Shown here: piece by piece, positions 33,919 to 43,979 of the stretch
Position numbering within the stretch: the first letter of the stretch is position 1
Layout: every line of letters starts with the position of its first letter
NCBI GenBank assembly: GCA_913775265.1
Contig: CAJYJH010000065.1
Span: forward strand, 1 to 64,000
Direction: 5' to 3'
Source of the DNA: an uncultured Mucilaginibacter sp.
Lineage (GTDB): Bacteria; Bacteroidota; Bacteroidia; Sphingobacteriales; Sphingobacteriaceae
DNA length: 64,000 nucleotides
Made by a program: the position numbers and the translations under genes
The notes under the pieces: generated by a model
The model's database searches: none
What the model saw: the letters and a program-made list of their open reading frames with translations, nothing else
What the model was told of the DNA's origin: nothing

Positions 33919-35511
33919 ATGATGAAAAATGTGGATTTCCTGGTGATAGGTTCGGGCATTGCCGGATTAAGTTTTGCACTTAAAGCTGCCAAACACGGTA
34001 AGGTTCTGATAGTTACCAAAGCAAGCGAAGACGAATCGAATACCAAGTATGCACAGGGCGGTGTGGCCGTAGTTGTGGATAACGTTGGCGACTCTTTTGA
34101 AAAACACATTGAAGACACCTTAATTGCCGGCGATGGCCTGTGTGATCCGGAAGTGGTAAGGATTGTGGTAGAAGAAGGCCCCGAGCGCATCCGCGAGATT
34201 ATAGATTACGGTACTAACTTCGACAAAACTAACGATGGTATGTATGATCTGGCGAAGGAAGGCGGCCACTCAGAGTACCGTGTACTGCATTATAAGGACA
34301 TTACCGGTTTTGAAATGGAGCGTGCCCTGTTGGAGCAGATCCACCAAAACGAAAATATTGAAATACTAACCCACCATTTTGCGGTCGACCTGATTACCCA
34401 GCATCATTTGGGCGAGTTTGTGGATAAAACATCTACCGATATAAGATGCTACGGAATTTATGCCTTTAACACCGAAACCAAAGTAGTAGATACTATTCGC
34501 GCCAAAGTTACGGTAATGGCATCGGGCGGTGCAGGGCATATTTATGCTACTACTACTAACCCCGTAATTGCTACCGGCGATGGTGTGGCTATGGTTTATC
34601 GTGCTAAGGGCAAGGTACGAAATATGGAATTTATCCAGTTCCACCCTACTGCCTTGTATAATCCAGGCGAGTATCCGTCCTTTTTAATATCTGAAGCGGT
34701 ACGTGGTTTTGGCGGTGTGTTAAAACGTACCAATGGTGAAGAATTTATGCAGGAATATGATCCGCGTAAATCATTAGCGCCACGCGATATTGTAGCCCGT
34801 GCTATTGATGCTGAAATAAAAAAATCAGGCGAGGATTACGTTTACCTGGATGTAAGGCACAAAAGCAAAGCAGAAATTTTAAGCCACTTCCCTAATATCT
34901 ATGCCAAGTGTTTGGATATTGGTATAGATATGACGCGTGACATGATTCCGGTATCGCCTGCTTGTCATTATATGTGTGGCGGTATTATGGTCGATCATTC
35001 CGGCCGTTCATCCATCAGCCAGTTGTATGCCTGCGGTGAGTGCTCTTCTACAGGGTTACATGGTGCCAATCGTTTAGCTTCTAATTCATTGTTAGAAGCA
35101 CTGGTATTTGCTCATCGCATTTACGAAGACGCTATTGCTCAATTTGAAAGCTATACCGTGCCGGATCATATCCCGGACTGGGACGAAAAAGGGGTACAGC
35201 TATCTAACGAAGACATCTTAGTTACACACAACGTTCGCGAAATGCAAAAGCTGATGAATGATTACGTGGGCATTGTACGTTCGGATTTCAGGTTAGAGCG
35301 GGCCATGCGCCGTTTACGCTTGTTGTACGAAGAAACGGAGGAGTTTTACAAGCGTACTAAACTATCCGTAAAATTATGCGAGTTGCGTAACCTCATCCAA
35401 GTATCCTATATAGTGGTAAAATCGGCCATGGCGCGTAAAGAAAGCCGTGGCTTACATTATACTACCGATTATCCGCAGCATGCAGAAGAACTGGAGGACA
35501 CGATATTTTAA
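33919..35511 (+). CDS. nadB: L-aspartate oxidase NadB
   Basis: A 530-residue FAD enzyme that oxidises aspartate to iminoaspartate, the substrate of NadA. It has the N-terminal dinucleotide motif GSGIAGLSFA (about 12-21), then KYAQGGVAVV, EGGHSEYRVLH, the active-site segment MEFIQFHPTAL, HYMCGGIMVDHSG and the LHGANRLASNSLLE motif. The C-terminal helical bundle includes VGIVRSDFRLERAMRRL. Length is typical. Two adjacent ATGs give an uncertain first residue. It is divergent from nadA and ends seven bases before a convergent tRNA-Gly. Confidence 0.97.
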   Translation: MMKNVDFLVIGSGIAGLSFALKAAKHGKVLIVTKASEDESNTKYAQGGVAVVVDNVGDSFEKHIEDTLIAGDGLCDPEVVRIVVEEGPERIREIIDYGTNFDKTNDGMYDLAKEGGHSEYRVLHYKDITGFEMERALLEQIHQNENIEILTHHFAVDLITQHHLGEFVDKTSTDIRCYGIYAFNTETKVVDTIRAKVTVMASGGAGHIYATTTNPVIATGDGVAMVYRAKGKVRNMEFIQFHPTALYNPGEYPSFLISEAVRGFGGVLKRTNGEEFMQEYDPRKSLAPRDIVARAIDAEIKKSGEDYVYLDVRHKSKAEILSHFPNIYAKCLDIGIDMTRDMIPVSPACHYMCGGIMVDHSGRSSISQLYACGECSSTGLHGANRLASNSLLEALVFAHRIYEDAIAQFESYTVPDHIPDWDEKGVQLSNEDILVTHNVREMQKLMNDYVGIVRSDFRLERAMRRLRLLYEETEEFYKRTKLSVKLCELRNLIQVSYIVVKSAMARKESRGLHYTTDYPQHAEELEDTIF

Positions 35512-35518
35512 ACAAGTG

Positions 35519-35591
35519 AGCGGAAAACGGGATTCGAACCCGCGGCCTTTAGTTTGGGAAACTAATGCTCTACCAACTGAGCTATTTCCGC
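35519..35591 (-). tRNA. tRNA-Gly (anticodon CCC)
   Basis: The minus strand gives acceptor GCGGAAA/TTTCCGC with discriminator T, D arm GCTCAGTTGGTAGAGC, anticodon stem TTAGT/ACTAA around TTCCCAA (anticodon CCC), and T arm GCGGGTTCGAATCCCGT. 73 bases, no encoded CCA. It lies head-on to nadB. Confidence 0.96.
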
Positions 35592-35691
35592 TTTCTTTAA
35601 ACCAAATATATAAAACATTTAAGCAGCCTGTACAAGCGTTATTATTTTATTGACTAACAGATAGTGCTGTTTAAAACGGACAAACAATTTT

Positions 35692-36459
35692 ATGAAGATT
35701 ATCACCTATAACGTTAATGGTATACGCTCTGCCATGAGCAAAAACTGGCTGTCATGGTTGCAGGCTACTGATGCTGATGTGGTTTGTTTGCAGGAAATTA
35801 AAGCCTCGCCCGATGTACTGACCGATTTAATGCTGGTAGAGCAATTGGGTTACCAACACTATTGGTATCCGGCCGAAAAAAAAGGTTACAGCGGTACGGC
35901 CATCTTTACAAAGCAAACACCTGTACACGTTGAGTATGGTTGCGGTATCGAAGACTTTGACCGCGAAGGCCGTAACATTCGGGTTGATTTTGAGGATATT
36001 TCGGTGATGAGTGTATATTTTCCGTCAGGATCAAGCGGTGATGAGCGGCAGGCATTTAAATACCGTTTTTTAGACGAATTTGGGTCTTATCTTAACCAGT
36101 TGAAATGGGCTTATCCTAAGCTGGTAATTTGCGGCGATTATAATATTTGCCATAAACCGATTGATATTCATAACCCTAAATCGAACGCCAATTCATCCGG
36201 ATTTTTGCCTGCAGAAAGGGCCTGGATGGATGAATTTGTGGATTCAGGTTTTATTGACACTTTTAGGTATCTGAACCCGGAGCCGCATAACTATACCTGG
36301 TGGAGTTTTAGGGCTAATGCACGAGCTAAAAACTTAGGCTGGCGTATTGATTACAACATGGTAACTACCGAGCTAAAAAGTGCCATTAAGCGGGCTCAGA
36401 TTTTACCGGAAGCCCGGCATTCAGATCATTGCCCGGTGTTGTTGGAATTGGCTTTATAA
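35692..36459 (+). CDS. xth: Exodeoxyribonuclease III
   Basis: A 255-residue endonuclease/exonuclease/phosphatase-fold enzyme for abasic-site repair. Motifs in order: YNVNGIRSA (about 5-13), LQEIKA (metal-binding Glu), GYSGTAIF, CGDYNICHKPIDI (catalytic Asp/Asn), TWWSFRANARAKNLGWRIDY, and SDHCPV (catalytic Asp-His) near the C-terminus. Length is typical of ExoA/Xth proteins. It stands alone and is followed by a bidirectional terminator. Confidence 0.95.
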   Translation: MKIITYNVNGIRSAMSKNWLSWLQATDADVVCLQEIKASPDVLTDLMLVEQLGYQHYWYPAEKKGYSGTAIFTKQTPVHVEYGCGIEDFDREGRNIRVDFEDISVMSVYFPSGSSGDERQAFKYRFLDEFGSYLNQLKWAYPKLVICGDYNICHKPIDIHNPKSNANSSGFLPAERAWMDEFVDSGFIDTFRYLNPEPHNYTWWSFRANARAKNLGWRIDYNMVTTELKSAIKRAQILPEARHSDHCPVLLELAL

Positions 36460-36477
36460 AGATTATTAAGGCAAACA

Positions 36478-36510
36478 AAAAGACCGATAGGATATTCCCG
36501 TCGGTCTTTT
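36478..36510. terminator. Bidirectional terminator between xth and comB
   Basis: AAAAGACCGA pairs with TCGGTCTTTT (10-bp perfect stem, 13-base loop), with T-rich sequence beyond on the plus strand and A-rich sequence before it. It sits between two convergent genes. Confidence 0.88.
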
Positions 36511-36525
36511 CTTTTTAAGTGTACT

Positions 36526-37281
36526 CTAATACTGTAATTTAACCAGCTTTTCGCCTTCCAGTACCGGAATAGCATTGGTTAAATCAATCTGCTGGCAAAA
36601 AGCAATATCTTTTTCGATACCTAATTTTTTAAGCCGTTCACCATGCGAAGTCTTTTTCAAATAATCGCTGATGTCGTGCTTACCTAACTGGAACAAATCA
36701 TTAGCGGCCAGGGCAGGGTCATCCAATTTATAATTGCCGCCTTTTAACTGGTCAATCACAGCACCTGCAAACAGGGTGTCTTCTAAATTAAAATTGTTTT
36801 TCCAGCCGGCGCATACCAACAGGATGTTATCATTTTGTGTTTTTAACCAGTTGCATAAAGCCGTAATATTTAAAAACGAGCCGATGACAATGCGTTTGGC
36901 CTGGCGCGACAGATGCAGTGCATGGGTGCCATTAGTAGTAGTTAGCACCACCGTTTTACCAGCCACTTTCTCGGGCGTGTAAGCAAACGGAGAGTTACCA
37001 AAATCAAACCCGGTAACTACTTCACCATTACGCTCGGCAGCCAATAGGTAATCCAGTCCTTTTTCGCGGTAAGCAGCACATTCTTCTACTTCAGATACCG
37101 GGATGATAGCTTCTGCCCCATTCTCAATACCGTAGCAGATAGATGATGTTGCCCTGAAGATATCGATAATAACTACAATATAATCCTCAACGCGATATAA
37201 TGGTAACAACGCTGGGGTAAGGCAAACTTCTAATGCCTTTACGTCTTTTGATGCAGCGTTAGTATGATGTTCGTTAGTCAA
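36526..37281 (-). CDS. 2-phosphosulfolactate phosphatase family protein (ComB)
   Basis: A ComB-fold phosphatase. It shows LEVCLTPALLPLY at the start, then VVIIDIFRATSSI (active-site region), a LLAAERNG segment, GKTVVLTTTNGT, and VCAGWKNNFNLEDTLFAGA. In archaea and spore formers ComB acts in coenzyme M or sulfolactate synthesis; in Bacteroidota the role is unclear. The start is uncertain. The frame is open to 37335, where an ATG would overlap gcvT by 29 bases, whereas a TTG at 37281 gives a protein of about 251 residues beginning like its homologues. I chose the latter. It follows gcvT closely. Confidence 0.82.
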   Translation of the reverse strand: MTNEHHTNAASKDVKALEVCLTPALLPLYRVEDYIVVIIDIFRATSSICYGIENGAEAIIPVSEVEECAAYREKGLDYLLAAERNGEVVTGFDFGNSPFAYTPEKVAGKTVVLTTTNGTHALHLSRQAKRIVIGSFLNITALCNWLKTQNDNILLVCAGWKNNFNLEDTLFAGAVIDQLKGGNYKLDDPALAANDLFQLGKHDISDYLKKTSHGERLKKLGIEKDIAFCQQIDLTNAIPVLEGEKLVKLQY

Positions 37282-37306
37282 AACAGTACAGAAAAAATAT
37301 AAACAA

Positions 37307-38404
37307 TTAAGCGTTTGCAGCAGGCTTGGTAGCAAAAGGTAGTTTCACCACTTTGCCTTTAACCTTGTTATCGCGGATTTTGATAAAAATTTCGCTGCCT
37401 TCTTTACTGAAAGCTTGGTTAACATAACCCAAACCGATAGCTTTTTGCAACGATGGTGATTGTGTACCTGAGGTTACACGACCAATTACATTACCGTCGG
37501 CGTCTACAATTTCATAATCATGACGGGGAATGCCACGTTCGATCATTTCAAAACCCACTAACTTTTTGTCGATACCCTGCTGCTTTTGCTGCTGCAGAGA
37601 TTCTGAGTTAGTAAATGGCTTGCTGAATTTTGTGATCCAGCCCAAACCTGCTTCAAGCGGCGAGGTAGTGTCGTCAATATCATTACCGTATAAACAGAAG
37701 CCCATCTCCAGGCGCAGGGTATCGCGCGCGCCTAAACCAATAGGTTTAATACCAAATGGCTCACCGGCTTTAAATACTGCCGACCAAATTTCTTCGGCGT
37801 GCTCATTGTCAAAATAAATCTCGAAGCCACCTGCTCCGGTATAGCCGGTTGCTGATACCAATACATTATCTACACCGGCAAATTTTCCTTTTTTAAAGGT
37901 GTAATATTCCATCGAACCCAAATCGATGTCGGTAAGGCTTTGTAAAGCTTCGGTAGCTTTAGGGCCCTGGATGGCTAATAACGAAATACGGTCAGAAATA
38001 TCTTTCATTTCAACTCCGTAGGTATTGTATTTACTGATCCAGTTCCAGTCCTTCTCAATGTTCGACGCATTTACTACCAGCATGTAAGTTTTCTCGTCAA
38101 TGCGATATACTAAAAGGTCGTCAACAATACCGCCTTGCTCGTTTGGCAGGCAAGAGTATTGTACTTTGCCATCATACAATTTAGAGGCATCGTTGCTGGT
38201 TACCTGCTGGATCAGGTCGAGCGCTTTATCACCTTTTAAAATAAACTCGCCCATGTGGCTCACATCAAATACACCAACCGCTTTGCGTACGGTTTCATGT
38301 TCAGCGTTGATACCTGCATATTGCACAGGCATATTATAACCGGCAAAAGGCACCATTTTCGCGCCTTCGCGAATGTGTATATCAGTTAAAGCAGTATTTT
38401 TCAT
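37307..38404 (-). CDS. gcvT: Aminomethyltransferase (glycine cleavage T protein)
   Basis: A 365-residue folate enzyme of the glycine cleavage system, transferring the aminomethyl carbon to tetrahydrofolate. It shows [10 protein letters not shown] (about 46-55), a [19 protein letters not shown] segment (about 84-102), [36 protein letters not shown] and a C-terminal [11 protein letters not shown] barrel. Length is typical and the frame complete. The other glycine-cleavage genes are not in the window. Confidence 0.96.
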   Translation of the reverse strand: MKNTALTDIHIREGAKMVPFAGYNMPVQYAGINAEHETVRKAVGVFDVSHMGEFILKGDKALDLIQQVTSNDASKLYDGKVQYSCLPNEQGGIVDDLLVYRIDEKTYMLVVNASNIEKDWNWISKYNTYGVEMKDISDRISLLAIQGPKATEALQSLTDIDLGSMEYYTFKKGKFAGVDNVLVSATGYTGAGGFEIYFDNEHAEEIWSAVFKAGEPFGIKPIGLGARDTLRLEMGFCLYGNDIDDTTSPLEAGLGWITKFSKPFTNSESLQQQKQQGIDKKLVGFEMIERGIPRHDYEIVDADGNVIGRVTSGTQSPSLQKAIGLGYVNQAFSKEGSEIFIKIRDNKVKGKVVKLPFATKPAANA

Positions 38405-38451
38405 CGAGGGTTATTTTCTGCCCGCAAAAGTAGCAAAAAATAAAGCGACTA

Positions 38452-39660
38452 TCAGGCTAAAAGGGTATGCTGATAAAAAGTAACCAGGCGTTGGGTTATT
38501 TTATGGGTATCGTGCTGTTCTTCTACCAGTTTACGGGCATTTAAACCAATGCGTTTACAATAATTTTCGTCGGTAATACAACGTTTTATAGCCCTGTGAA
38601 ACTCTTGCGGTGTATTGGCAATAATGATGTTTTCGCCGTTTTTGTAGTTAATACCCTCGGCACCTAACGAGGTAGAGATAATGCATTTTTGCATCGCCAT
38701 CCCTTCCACAATTTTTACCCGCATACCACCGCCCGATAACAGCGGAACAATCATAATCGCTTTGGTATTCACAAACTCTAAGGCATCGTCTACCTCGCCG
38801 TGAATAAAAATTTTGCCCACTACCTCGTAGTCATCAAAGCGTTCGGGTATATCATTACCGGCTACATAAAACCGGGTTCGTAACTCGCCCTGGGTAAGTT
38901 CCGTAGCAAAGTTGTCTAAAAACCATTCGATGCCCTCACGGTTAGGCATCCAGTCCATGGCACCTAAAAAAAATAAACTCGGAAACTCGGTTTTCTTATA
39001 ATCCGGCTGGTAGCGTAATAAGTCTAAACCCACCGGTAAAATTTCCACAGGCACCTTTTTACCGGTATGTTCCTGAATGGTTTCTTTATCCTGGTTGGTA
39101 AACACAGCAATGGCATCAAATAAAGTCAGCTGCTTTAATTCAAATGCTTTGATACGCTTGGCAATCAGGCGTAAGTAAAACTTTTTTACCGGGTCGTTTT
39201 TTTGCTTGGCCAAACGCTCCCACACCAAATACTCAATATGGTGAGCCCGGTAAATGAGTTTGGCTTTGGTTTCTTTGCGTATGGCCGCCAGGTAAGGAGT
39301 TACAAACAAGCCCTCAAACTGTATAATATCGTAATCTCCGCTTTGTACTTCTTTAATCAGTAAACGTTCAAACTCTGCATCATTATAGCGCTCAACCGTG
39401 TAAAGTTTACGGTTAAACAAGCTCATGACGGCGTTAGCCAGCGATATACTGGTATCTATCTGGTGGCAGTAATAATTAATGTGTTTAATCAGCTCATCAG
39501 CTTCGGTATTGTGATGCGATTTATGCTTTTGCGGATTTAACGAGAATAAAGAAACCTGGTGACCGGAATTAATAAGACCCTTAATAGTATTACCCACCAC
39601 AATGGGATAACCGCTATTTTGCGGAAAAGGCGCAAGGTGGGTAACAATAAGTATTTTCAC
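38452..39660 (-). CDS. Glycosyltransferase, GT4-like
   Basis: A 402-residue GT-B fold enzyme. The N-terminal domain begins KILIVTHLAPFPQNSGYPIVVGN, the acceptor-side glycine loop; the C-terminal domain has LFLGAMDWMPNREGIEWFLD and VPLLSGGGMRVKIVEGMAMQKCIISTSLGAEG, which contains the nucleotide-sugar binding Glu. Donor and acceptor are unknown. It stands between gcvT and rnhB without other polysaccharide genes, so it may act in envelope sugar synthesis encoded elsewhere. Confidence 0.88.
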   Translation of the reverse strand: MKILIVTHLAPFPQNSGYPIVVGNTIKGLINSGHQVSLFSLNPQKHKSHHNTEADELIKHINYYCHQIDTSISLANAVMSLFNRKLYTVERYNDAEFERLLIKEVQSGDYDIIQFEGLFVTPYLAAIRKETKAKLIYRAHHIEYLVWERLAKQKNDPVKKFYLRLIAKRIKAFELKQLTLFDAIAVFTNQDKETIQEHTGKKVPVEILPVGLDLLRYQPDYKKTEFPSLFFLGAMDWMPNREGIEWFLDNFATELTQGELRTRFYVAGNDIPERFDDYEVVGKIFIHGEVDDALEFVNTKAIMIVPLLSGGGMRVKIVEGMAMQKCIISTSLGAEGINYKNGENIIIANTPQEFHRAIKRCITDENYCKRIGLNARKLVEEQHDTHKITQRLVTFYQHTLLA

Positions 39661-39713
39661 ACAGGATTAATTGGTTAGTAACAAAAGTATCAACCCTGAG
39701 TTCCTATTCAAAA

Positions 39714-40370
39714 TTAAAAGATACTTAGTTGCGGATTTGTGACATTAAAACTACGCCGGTGATGAGGCGTAAAGCCATGCTGCAAAACCATGTTTCGGTG
39801 TTTAATGGTAGGATAGCCCTTATTGTTATGCCAGTCATATTCCGGATGATCTAATGCTAATTGTTGCATATAATCATCACGATAAGTTTTAGCCAGTACT
39901 GAGGCAGCTGCAATACTAAAGTACTTACCATCGCCCTGAATAATGCATTGATGAGGTATTTCGGGATAGGCATTAAAACGGTTACCGTCAATAATTAAAA
40001 ACTGCGGTTTAATACTAAGCTGACTGATAGCCCGGTGCATGGCCAAAAAAGAGGCATTTAAAATATTGATTTCATCAATCTCCGTATTACTTACCGAAGC
40101 TACCGCAAAAGCCAAGGCCTGCGTTTCAATTTCGGGGCGTAAGAGGTAGCGGTCAGCCTCGCTGAGCTTTTTAGAATCATTCAGCAACGGATGCGAAAAG
40201 TTGGGCGGTAAAATCACCGCAGCGGCAAAAACAGGACCGGCCAGGCAGCCACGACCGGCTTCGTCACAACCGGCTTCTACCAAATCATGCTGATGGCAAG
40301 CCAACAAACTTAAAATTTCCTTTTTTACAGCAACAATTTTTGATTTACCGGTAATTTTTGGCTTAGCCAT
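39714..40370 (-). CDS. rnhB: Ribonuclease HII
   Basis: A 218-residue RNase H fold enzyme that removes ribonucleotides and RNA primers from DNA. Metal-binding motifs are visible: CDEAGRG (D36, E37), [19 protein letters not shown] and [15 protein letters not shown]. The N-terminus has about 25 extra basic residues ([15 protein letters not shown]) relative to compact homologues; the true start might be later, but no other ATG precedes the core. Single gene. Confidence 0.95.
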   Translation of the reverse strand: MAKPKITGKSKIVAVKKEILSLLACHQHDLVEAGCDEAGRGCLAGPVFAAAVILPPNFSHPLLNDSKKLSEADRYLLRPEIETQALAFAVASVSNTEIDEINILNASFLAMHRAISQLSIKPQFLIIDGNRFNAYPEIPHQCIIQGDGKYFSIAAASVLAKTYRDDYMQQLALDHPEYDWHNNKGYPTIKHRNMVLQHGFTPHHRRSFNVTNPQLSIF

Positions 40371-40426
40371 ATATGATGAGAAACGGAATTACAGGAGAGA
40401 TATGATGCCGAAAGGCAAAGTTAAAT

Positions 40427-41665
40427 TTAAAATACGCGGAGGGTAAGTAAAGTAATGTCATCAATACGCTTACCCTTGATGATCCGGCTCAGGTGATCCA
40501 TCAGGTTATGGTTAAACATATCGGGCGAGAGGTGGCCGTTTTCGGTAACGTAAGTCAGCAATTTATCTTCGTTCCAGCGATGGTCCTGTTCTATTTCGTA
40601 GTCCATTAAGCCGTCGGTATAGTTAAAAATGAGGCTGTTGGGCTCAATAGTTACTTCGCCCTGGTTGATGAAAGGCAGTTCATCAAAAACCCCAATCATG
40701 GTAGTACCTGTTTTTAAACGGATGGCATTTTTACCATTTAAAACAATAGTGGGGTTATGGCCTGCGTTGATATACTGTAATTTACGCGTACGTTCGTTAT
40801 ACTTGGCTACGAACAAAGTAATAAAGCGTTCGCCCTTGGTGTTGCGGATCACAATGCTGTTTAAGCGGCTAACCACGCTGGTTAAATCACTATCTACCGT
40901 GGCCCAGGCACGCAAACTGGCCTGGAAGTTAGACATCAACAGCGCTGCGGCAATACCCTTACCTGATACATCGGCAATACACCATAAAAACTCCTCTTCA
41001 TTAAGCCTGAAAAAGTCAAAATAATCACCGCCAATATCCTGGTGAGGTAAATATTTAGCACTTGCTTCTACGGCTTTATCCTTGTGTATTTTAACCGGGA
41101 TAAGCATGTTTTGTACCTCAACCGCTAATTCCATCTCTCGCTGAAAGCGCTCGGCCTGCAGCCGCTCCCTGAACAATTTCTTGTTCTCGAGCGCTACAAC
41201 AATCATATTGATGAGCGTTTGCATAAAATTAAGGTCATTGCTCATCATTTCGCCTGATAGGGTAAAATCACCAATCAGAGCATAAGCTAACGGCTTTTTT
41301 TTATGATAGATAGGAATAAAATAGTCGTATGAGTTTAAAACACCTTCGGTATGCGAGGCTAACGATGTAGGTGATTTTATTTTTTTGAGTAACAGGCAGG
41401 CCTTGTGTAAAACAGATATACCTTCAAACTCGCCACCATACTTTGATATACAGGCAAAGCTACCCTGCTTTTCTACCAGAAAGCGTAGCTTTCCTACCTG
41501 GAGATAATTCTTAAAAATTACTTCCAGCATTTGGAGCAACACAGGTACTGCAGTGTTTTTATTAATAGCTTGTGTGACTTCCAGCAACGAATTTAATTCC
41601 CACTGCCGTTTAAGCAGAAGTTTAATCAGTTCGTCTTCGCCTGAGTCTCCTTCGTTAGTATACAT
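40427..41665 (-). CDS. SpoIIE/PP2C-type serine phosphatase with GAF-like sensor domain
   Basis: A 412-residue protein. Residues about 20-165 form a GAF-like domain, a helical linker (about 170-195) follows, and the PP2C/SpoIIE phosphatase core spans about 200-410. The core has QDIGGDYFDFF and WCIADVSGKGIAAALLMSN metal motifs, INAGHNP, TGTTMIGVFD and FNYTDGLMDYE. Such enzymes dephosphorylate anti-sigma-factor antagonists; the RsbW-like kinase at 20281-20715 is a possible opposing enzyme, though not adjacent. The input signal is unknown. Confidence 0.9.
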   Translation of the reverse strand: MYTNEGDSGEDELIKLLLKRQWELNSLLEVTQAINKNTAVPVLLQMLEVIFKNYLQVGKLRFLVEKQGSFACISKYGGEFEGISVLHKACLLLKKIKSPTSLASHTEGVLNSYDYFIPIYHKKKPLAYALIGDFTLSGEMMSNDLNFMQTLINMIVVALENKKLFRERLQAERFQREMELAVEVQNMLIPVKIHKDKAVEASAKYLPHQDIGGDYFDFFRLNEEEFLWCIADVSGKGIAAALLMSNFQASLRAWATVDSDLTSVVSRLNSIVIRNTKGERFITLFVAKYNERTRKLQYINAGHNPTIVLNGKNAIRLKTGTTMIGVFDELPFINQGEVTIEPNSLIFNYTDGLMDYEIEQDHRWNEDKLLTYVTENGHLSPDMFNHNLMDHLSRIIKGKRIDDITLLTLRVF

Positions 41666-41699
41666 AGTACTCGCAGAAGTCTAAATTATAAAAATTAAT

Positions 41700-42848
41700 T
41701 TATAAGCGTATGTTTTGTGATTTTATGTCAAATGCATCGCGCAGTCCGGTGGTAACCAAATTAAAGGCAAAAACCATCAGCATAATGGCTAAACCGGGTA
41801 ATAAACCCAAGTAAGCAGCATCCATAATAATGTATCCGTAATGTTCACGAATCATCCCTCCCCAGGTAGGTACCGGTGGCTGCGCGCCAAAGCCTAAAAA
41901 ACTTAAACCTGCTTCGAGTAATATAGCCGATGCAAAGTTTGATGCAGCAATAACCAATACCGGTCCGGCTATGTTCAGCAAAATATGGCGGGTAATAATA
42001 CGAAAATCAGAATAACCTAACGCCTTGGCTGCCTCAATATATTCGGCCTGTTTGAGGCTGATAACCTGACCTCTTACTAATCGGGCCGCTTCTACCCATA
42101 TAGATAACCCTACAGCTACAAAAATTTGCCATAAGCCTTTACCCAAGGCAAAGGATAAGGCGATAACCAACAACAGCGCAGGCAACGACCATAAAATATT
42201 CATCACCCAGCTTAATGTGCTGTCTATCCACCCGCCGTAGTAACCTGCTATGGCACCTAATGAAACACCAATTACCAAGCTAATGAGTACAGCCATAATA
42301 CCTACGGCTAACGATACCCGCGCACCTAAAATAATGCGGCTCAACAAATCGCGCCCATAAATATCACTGCCTAACCAAAAGGTTTTTTGTTCAATGTGTT
42401 GTTTTATGAACTTTTGACTATCAAAGTTCTTGATAGGCCGATCAATGATTAAATCTTTAATAGCGAAAGATCGACGTTCGGGTTTATCCTCACTGCTGAT
42501 ATATTCATTAGCTATCAACGAATCTTTTTTTATACTGTAATTTACAATGGGTACTTCCTGATACGGTGATGGCTGCCCAAAAAGCATACGGCTGAAGATG
42601 TTGGTCGGTTCAATATTATCAGATTTTGGTGTTTTTAATATGGTGTAATTAAACCCCGGTGGTTTCAGGCTTAACGGTAATGACATATGATTAGCGTCCG
42701 GACTATGATCGGGCATAATTAGGTAACCCAAAGCGGCCATCAGCGAGGCAACAACAATAATAACCAAACCCGCCAAAGCCAGCTTATTTTGCCTGAACTG
42801 TTTCCAGGTGCGTTGTACCGGGGTATAGTTACTCGTGGCCTCTTGCAT
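41700..42848 (-). CDS. OppC/DppC-like ABC transporter permease
   Basis: A 382-residue inner-membrane permease. TM1 (about 25-46) is followed by a long periplasmic segment (about 47-165), then a BPD_transp_1 domain with five helices (about 170-370) and the EAA loop EAAKALGYSDFRIITRHILLNIAGP (about 270-293), which contacts the ATPase. The LPTWGGMIREHYGYI-type segment near 335 is characteristic of OppC. Oligopeptide or metal-chelate import is the family role. No partner permease, binding protein or ATPase is adjacent, and the loop after TM1 is longer than usual. Confidence 0.88.
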   Translation of the reverse strand: MQEATSNYTPVQRTWKQFRQNKLALAGLVIIVVASLMAALGYLIMPDHSPDANHMSLPLSLKPPGFNYTILKTPKSDNIEPTNIFSRMLFGQPSPYQEVPIVNYSIKKDSLIANEYISSEDKPERRSFAIKDLIIDRPIKNFDSQKFIKQHIEQKTFWLGSDIYGRDLLSRIILGARVSLAVGIMAVLISLVIGVSLGAIAGYYGGWIDSTLSWVMNILWSLPALLLVIALSFALGKGLWQIFVAVGLSIWVEAARLVRGQVISLKQAEYIEAAKALGYSDFRIITRHILLNIAGPVLVIAASNFASAILLEAGLSFLGFGAQPPVPTWGGMIREHYGYIIMDAAYLGLLPGLAIMLMVFAFNLVTTGLRDAFDIKSQNIRL

Positions 42849-43124
42849 TGTTACCGCTCAATATCGCTTATTTAAAATAGTTCACCAAAAAATTAAGTTA
42901 GCACTATTATGTTTAATACACTAATGTGCTTGTTTTAAGTATACACCATCTGCAAATGTAGACACTAAGCGAAACATAAAACTTTCAACATTTTATTTAA
43001 ATTAAAACTATTTAACTACCATTTATTAAACCTTGCATTTAAACAATGTCTTACTTAACGGAAAGTGTTTTGGCATTTGCTTTGTGTAAATGCTGTAAAT
43101 AACACACTGATTCTACATCTACCT

Positions 43125-43805
43125 ATGAAAACAAATAGATTTAAAACCGCTCTTGTAGCCGTAACTTTAGCCACAGCAACCTTAATTGGATCTGGCTGTA
43201 ACTCATTAACTAAAACACAAAAAGGTACAGCTATTGGTGCTGGTGCTGGTGGTACCATTGGTGCTTTAATTGGTAAAAGTGCTGGTAACACCGCTTTAGG
43301 TGCTATTATTGGTGGTGCTGTAGGTGGTACAGCTGGTGCTTTTATTGGCCGTAAAATGGACAGACAAGCTGCCGAGATTAAACAAACCGTTCCGGGTGCC
43401 ACTGTAGAACGTCAGGGCGAAGGTATCTTGGTAAAATTTGATTCGGGTATTTTATTTGACGTAGATAAAACTGCATTAAAGTCTGCTGCACGCAGTAACC
43501 TGCAAAATTTAGCTACATCATTAAACAGCAACCCACAGACTAATATTTTAATTGTTGGCCACACAGATAATACTGGTAGCGCCAGCTATAATCAGGATTT
43601 GTCGGTACGCCGTGCTGAAGCGGTAAAATCTTTCATTGTATCAAACGGCGTAAGCTCCGGCCGTTTAAGCACTCAGGGTAAAGGTTTAACAGAACCTATT
43701 GCTGATAACAGCACTGAGAGTGGCCGCGCACAAAACCGTCGTGTAGAGATTGTAATTGTGGCCAACGACCAATTGAAACAAGAAGCGAAACAAAGCGCTA
43801 ACTAA
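43125..43805 (+). CDS. OmpA-family lipoprotein with glycine-zipper segment
   Basis: A 226-residue outer-membrane lipoprotein. Its signal peptide ends in IGSGC. A glycine zipper (about 40-85, alternating GAGAGGTIGALIG and GAIIGGAVGG) likely inserts in a membrane, and a C-terminal OmpA peptidoglycan-binding domain (about 105-215) has the VGHTDNTGSASYNQDLSVRRA motif and NRRVEI. The ATG at 43125 begins the signal peptide; an in-frame extension to 43065 is rejected. It anchors the outer membrane to peptidoglycan. A terminator follows. Confidence 0.93.
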   Translation: MKTNRFKTALVAVTLATATLIGSGCNSLTKTQKGTAIGAGAGGTIGALIGKSAGNTALGAIIGGAVGGTAGAFIGRKMDRQAAEIKQTVPGATVERQGEGILVKFDSGILFDVDKTALKSAARSNLQNLATSLNSNPQTNILIVGHTDNTGSASYNQDLSVRRAEAVKSFIVSNGVSSGRLSTQGKGLTEPIADNSTESGRAQNRRVEIVIVANDQLKQEAKQSAN

Positions 43806-43844
43806 TTCTATATAAATAATATCTGTTAATAGTTTTTTGTTGAG

Positions 43845-43877
43845 AGCCCTTTCCCGATTTTTGGGAGAGGGCTTTTA
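43845..43877 (+). terminator. Terminator after the OmpA-family gene
   Basis: AGCCCTTTCCC pairs with GGGAGAGGGCT (one G-T wobble) around seven bases and is followed by T residues. It lies 40 bases past the stop. Confidence 0.85.
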
Positions 43878-43979
43878 GCTTTTTTTGTATTACCGGTCAG
43901 ATGACCTGATGCTGCTTTGTTTTAACAATTCCAAACAAAATGCTTGATAAATTGTCTTCATCCCGTTAATGCTTTTCCA

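Noticed and set aside
35447..35653. 68-codon plus-strand frame after nadB
   Set aside because: It runs through the tRNA-Gly gene; similar false frames are a common annotation error across tRNA genes.
40629..41024. 131-codon frame antisense to the SpoIIE-type phosphatase
   Set aside because: Shadow of a well-supported gene; no motif or start signal.
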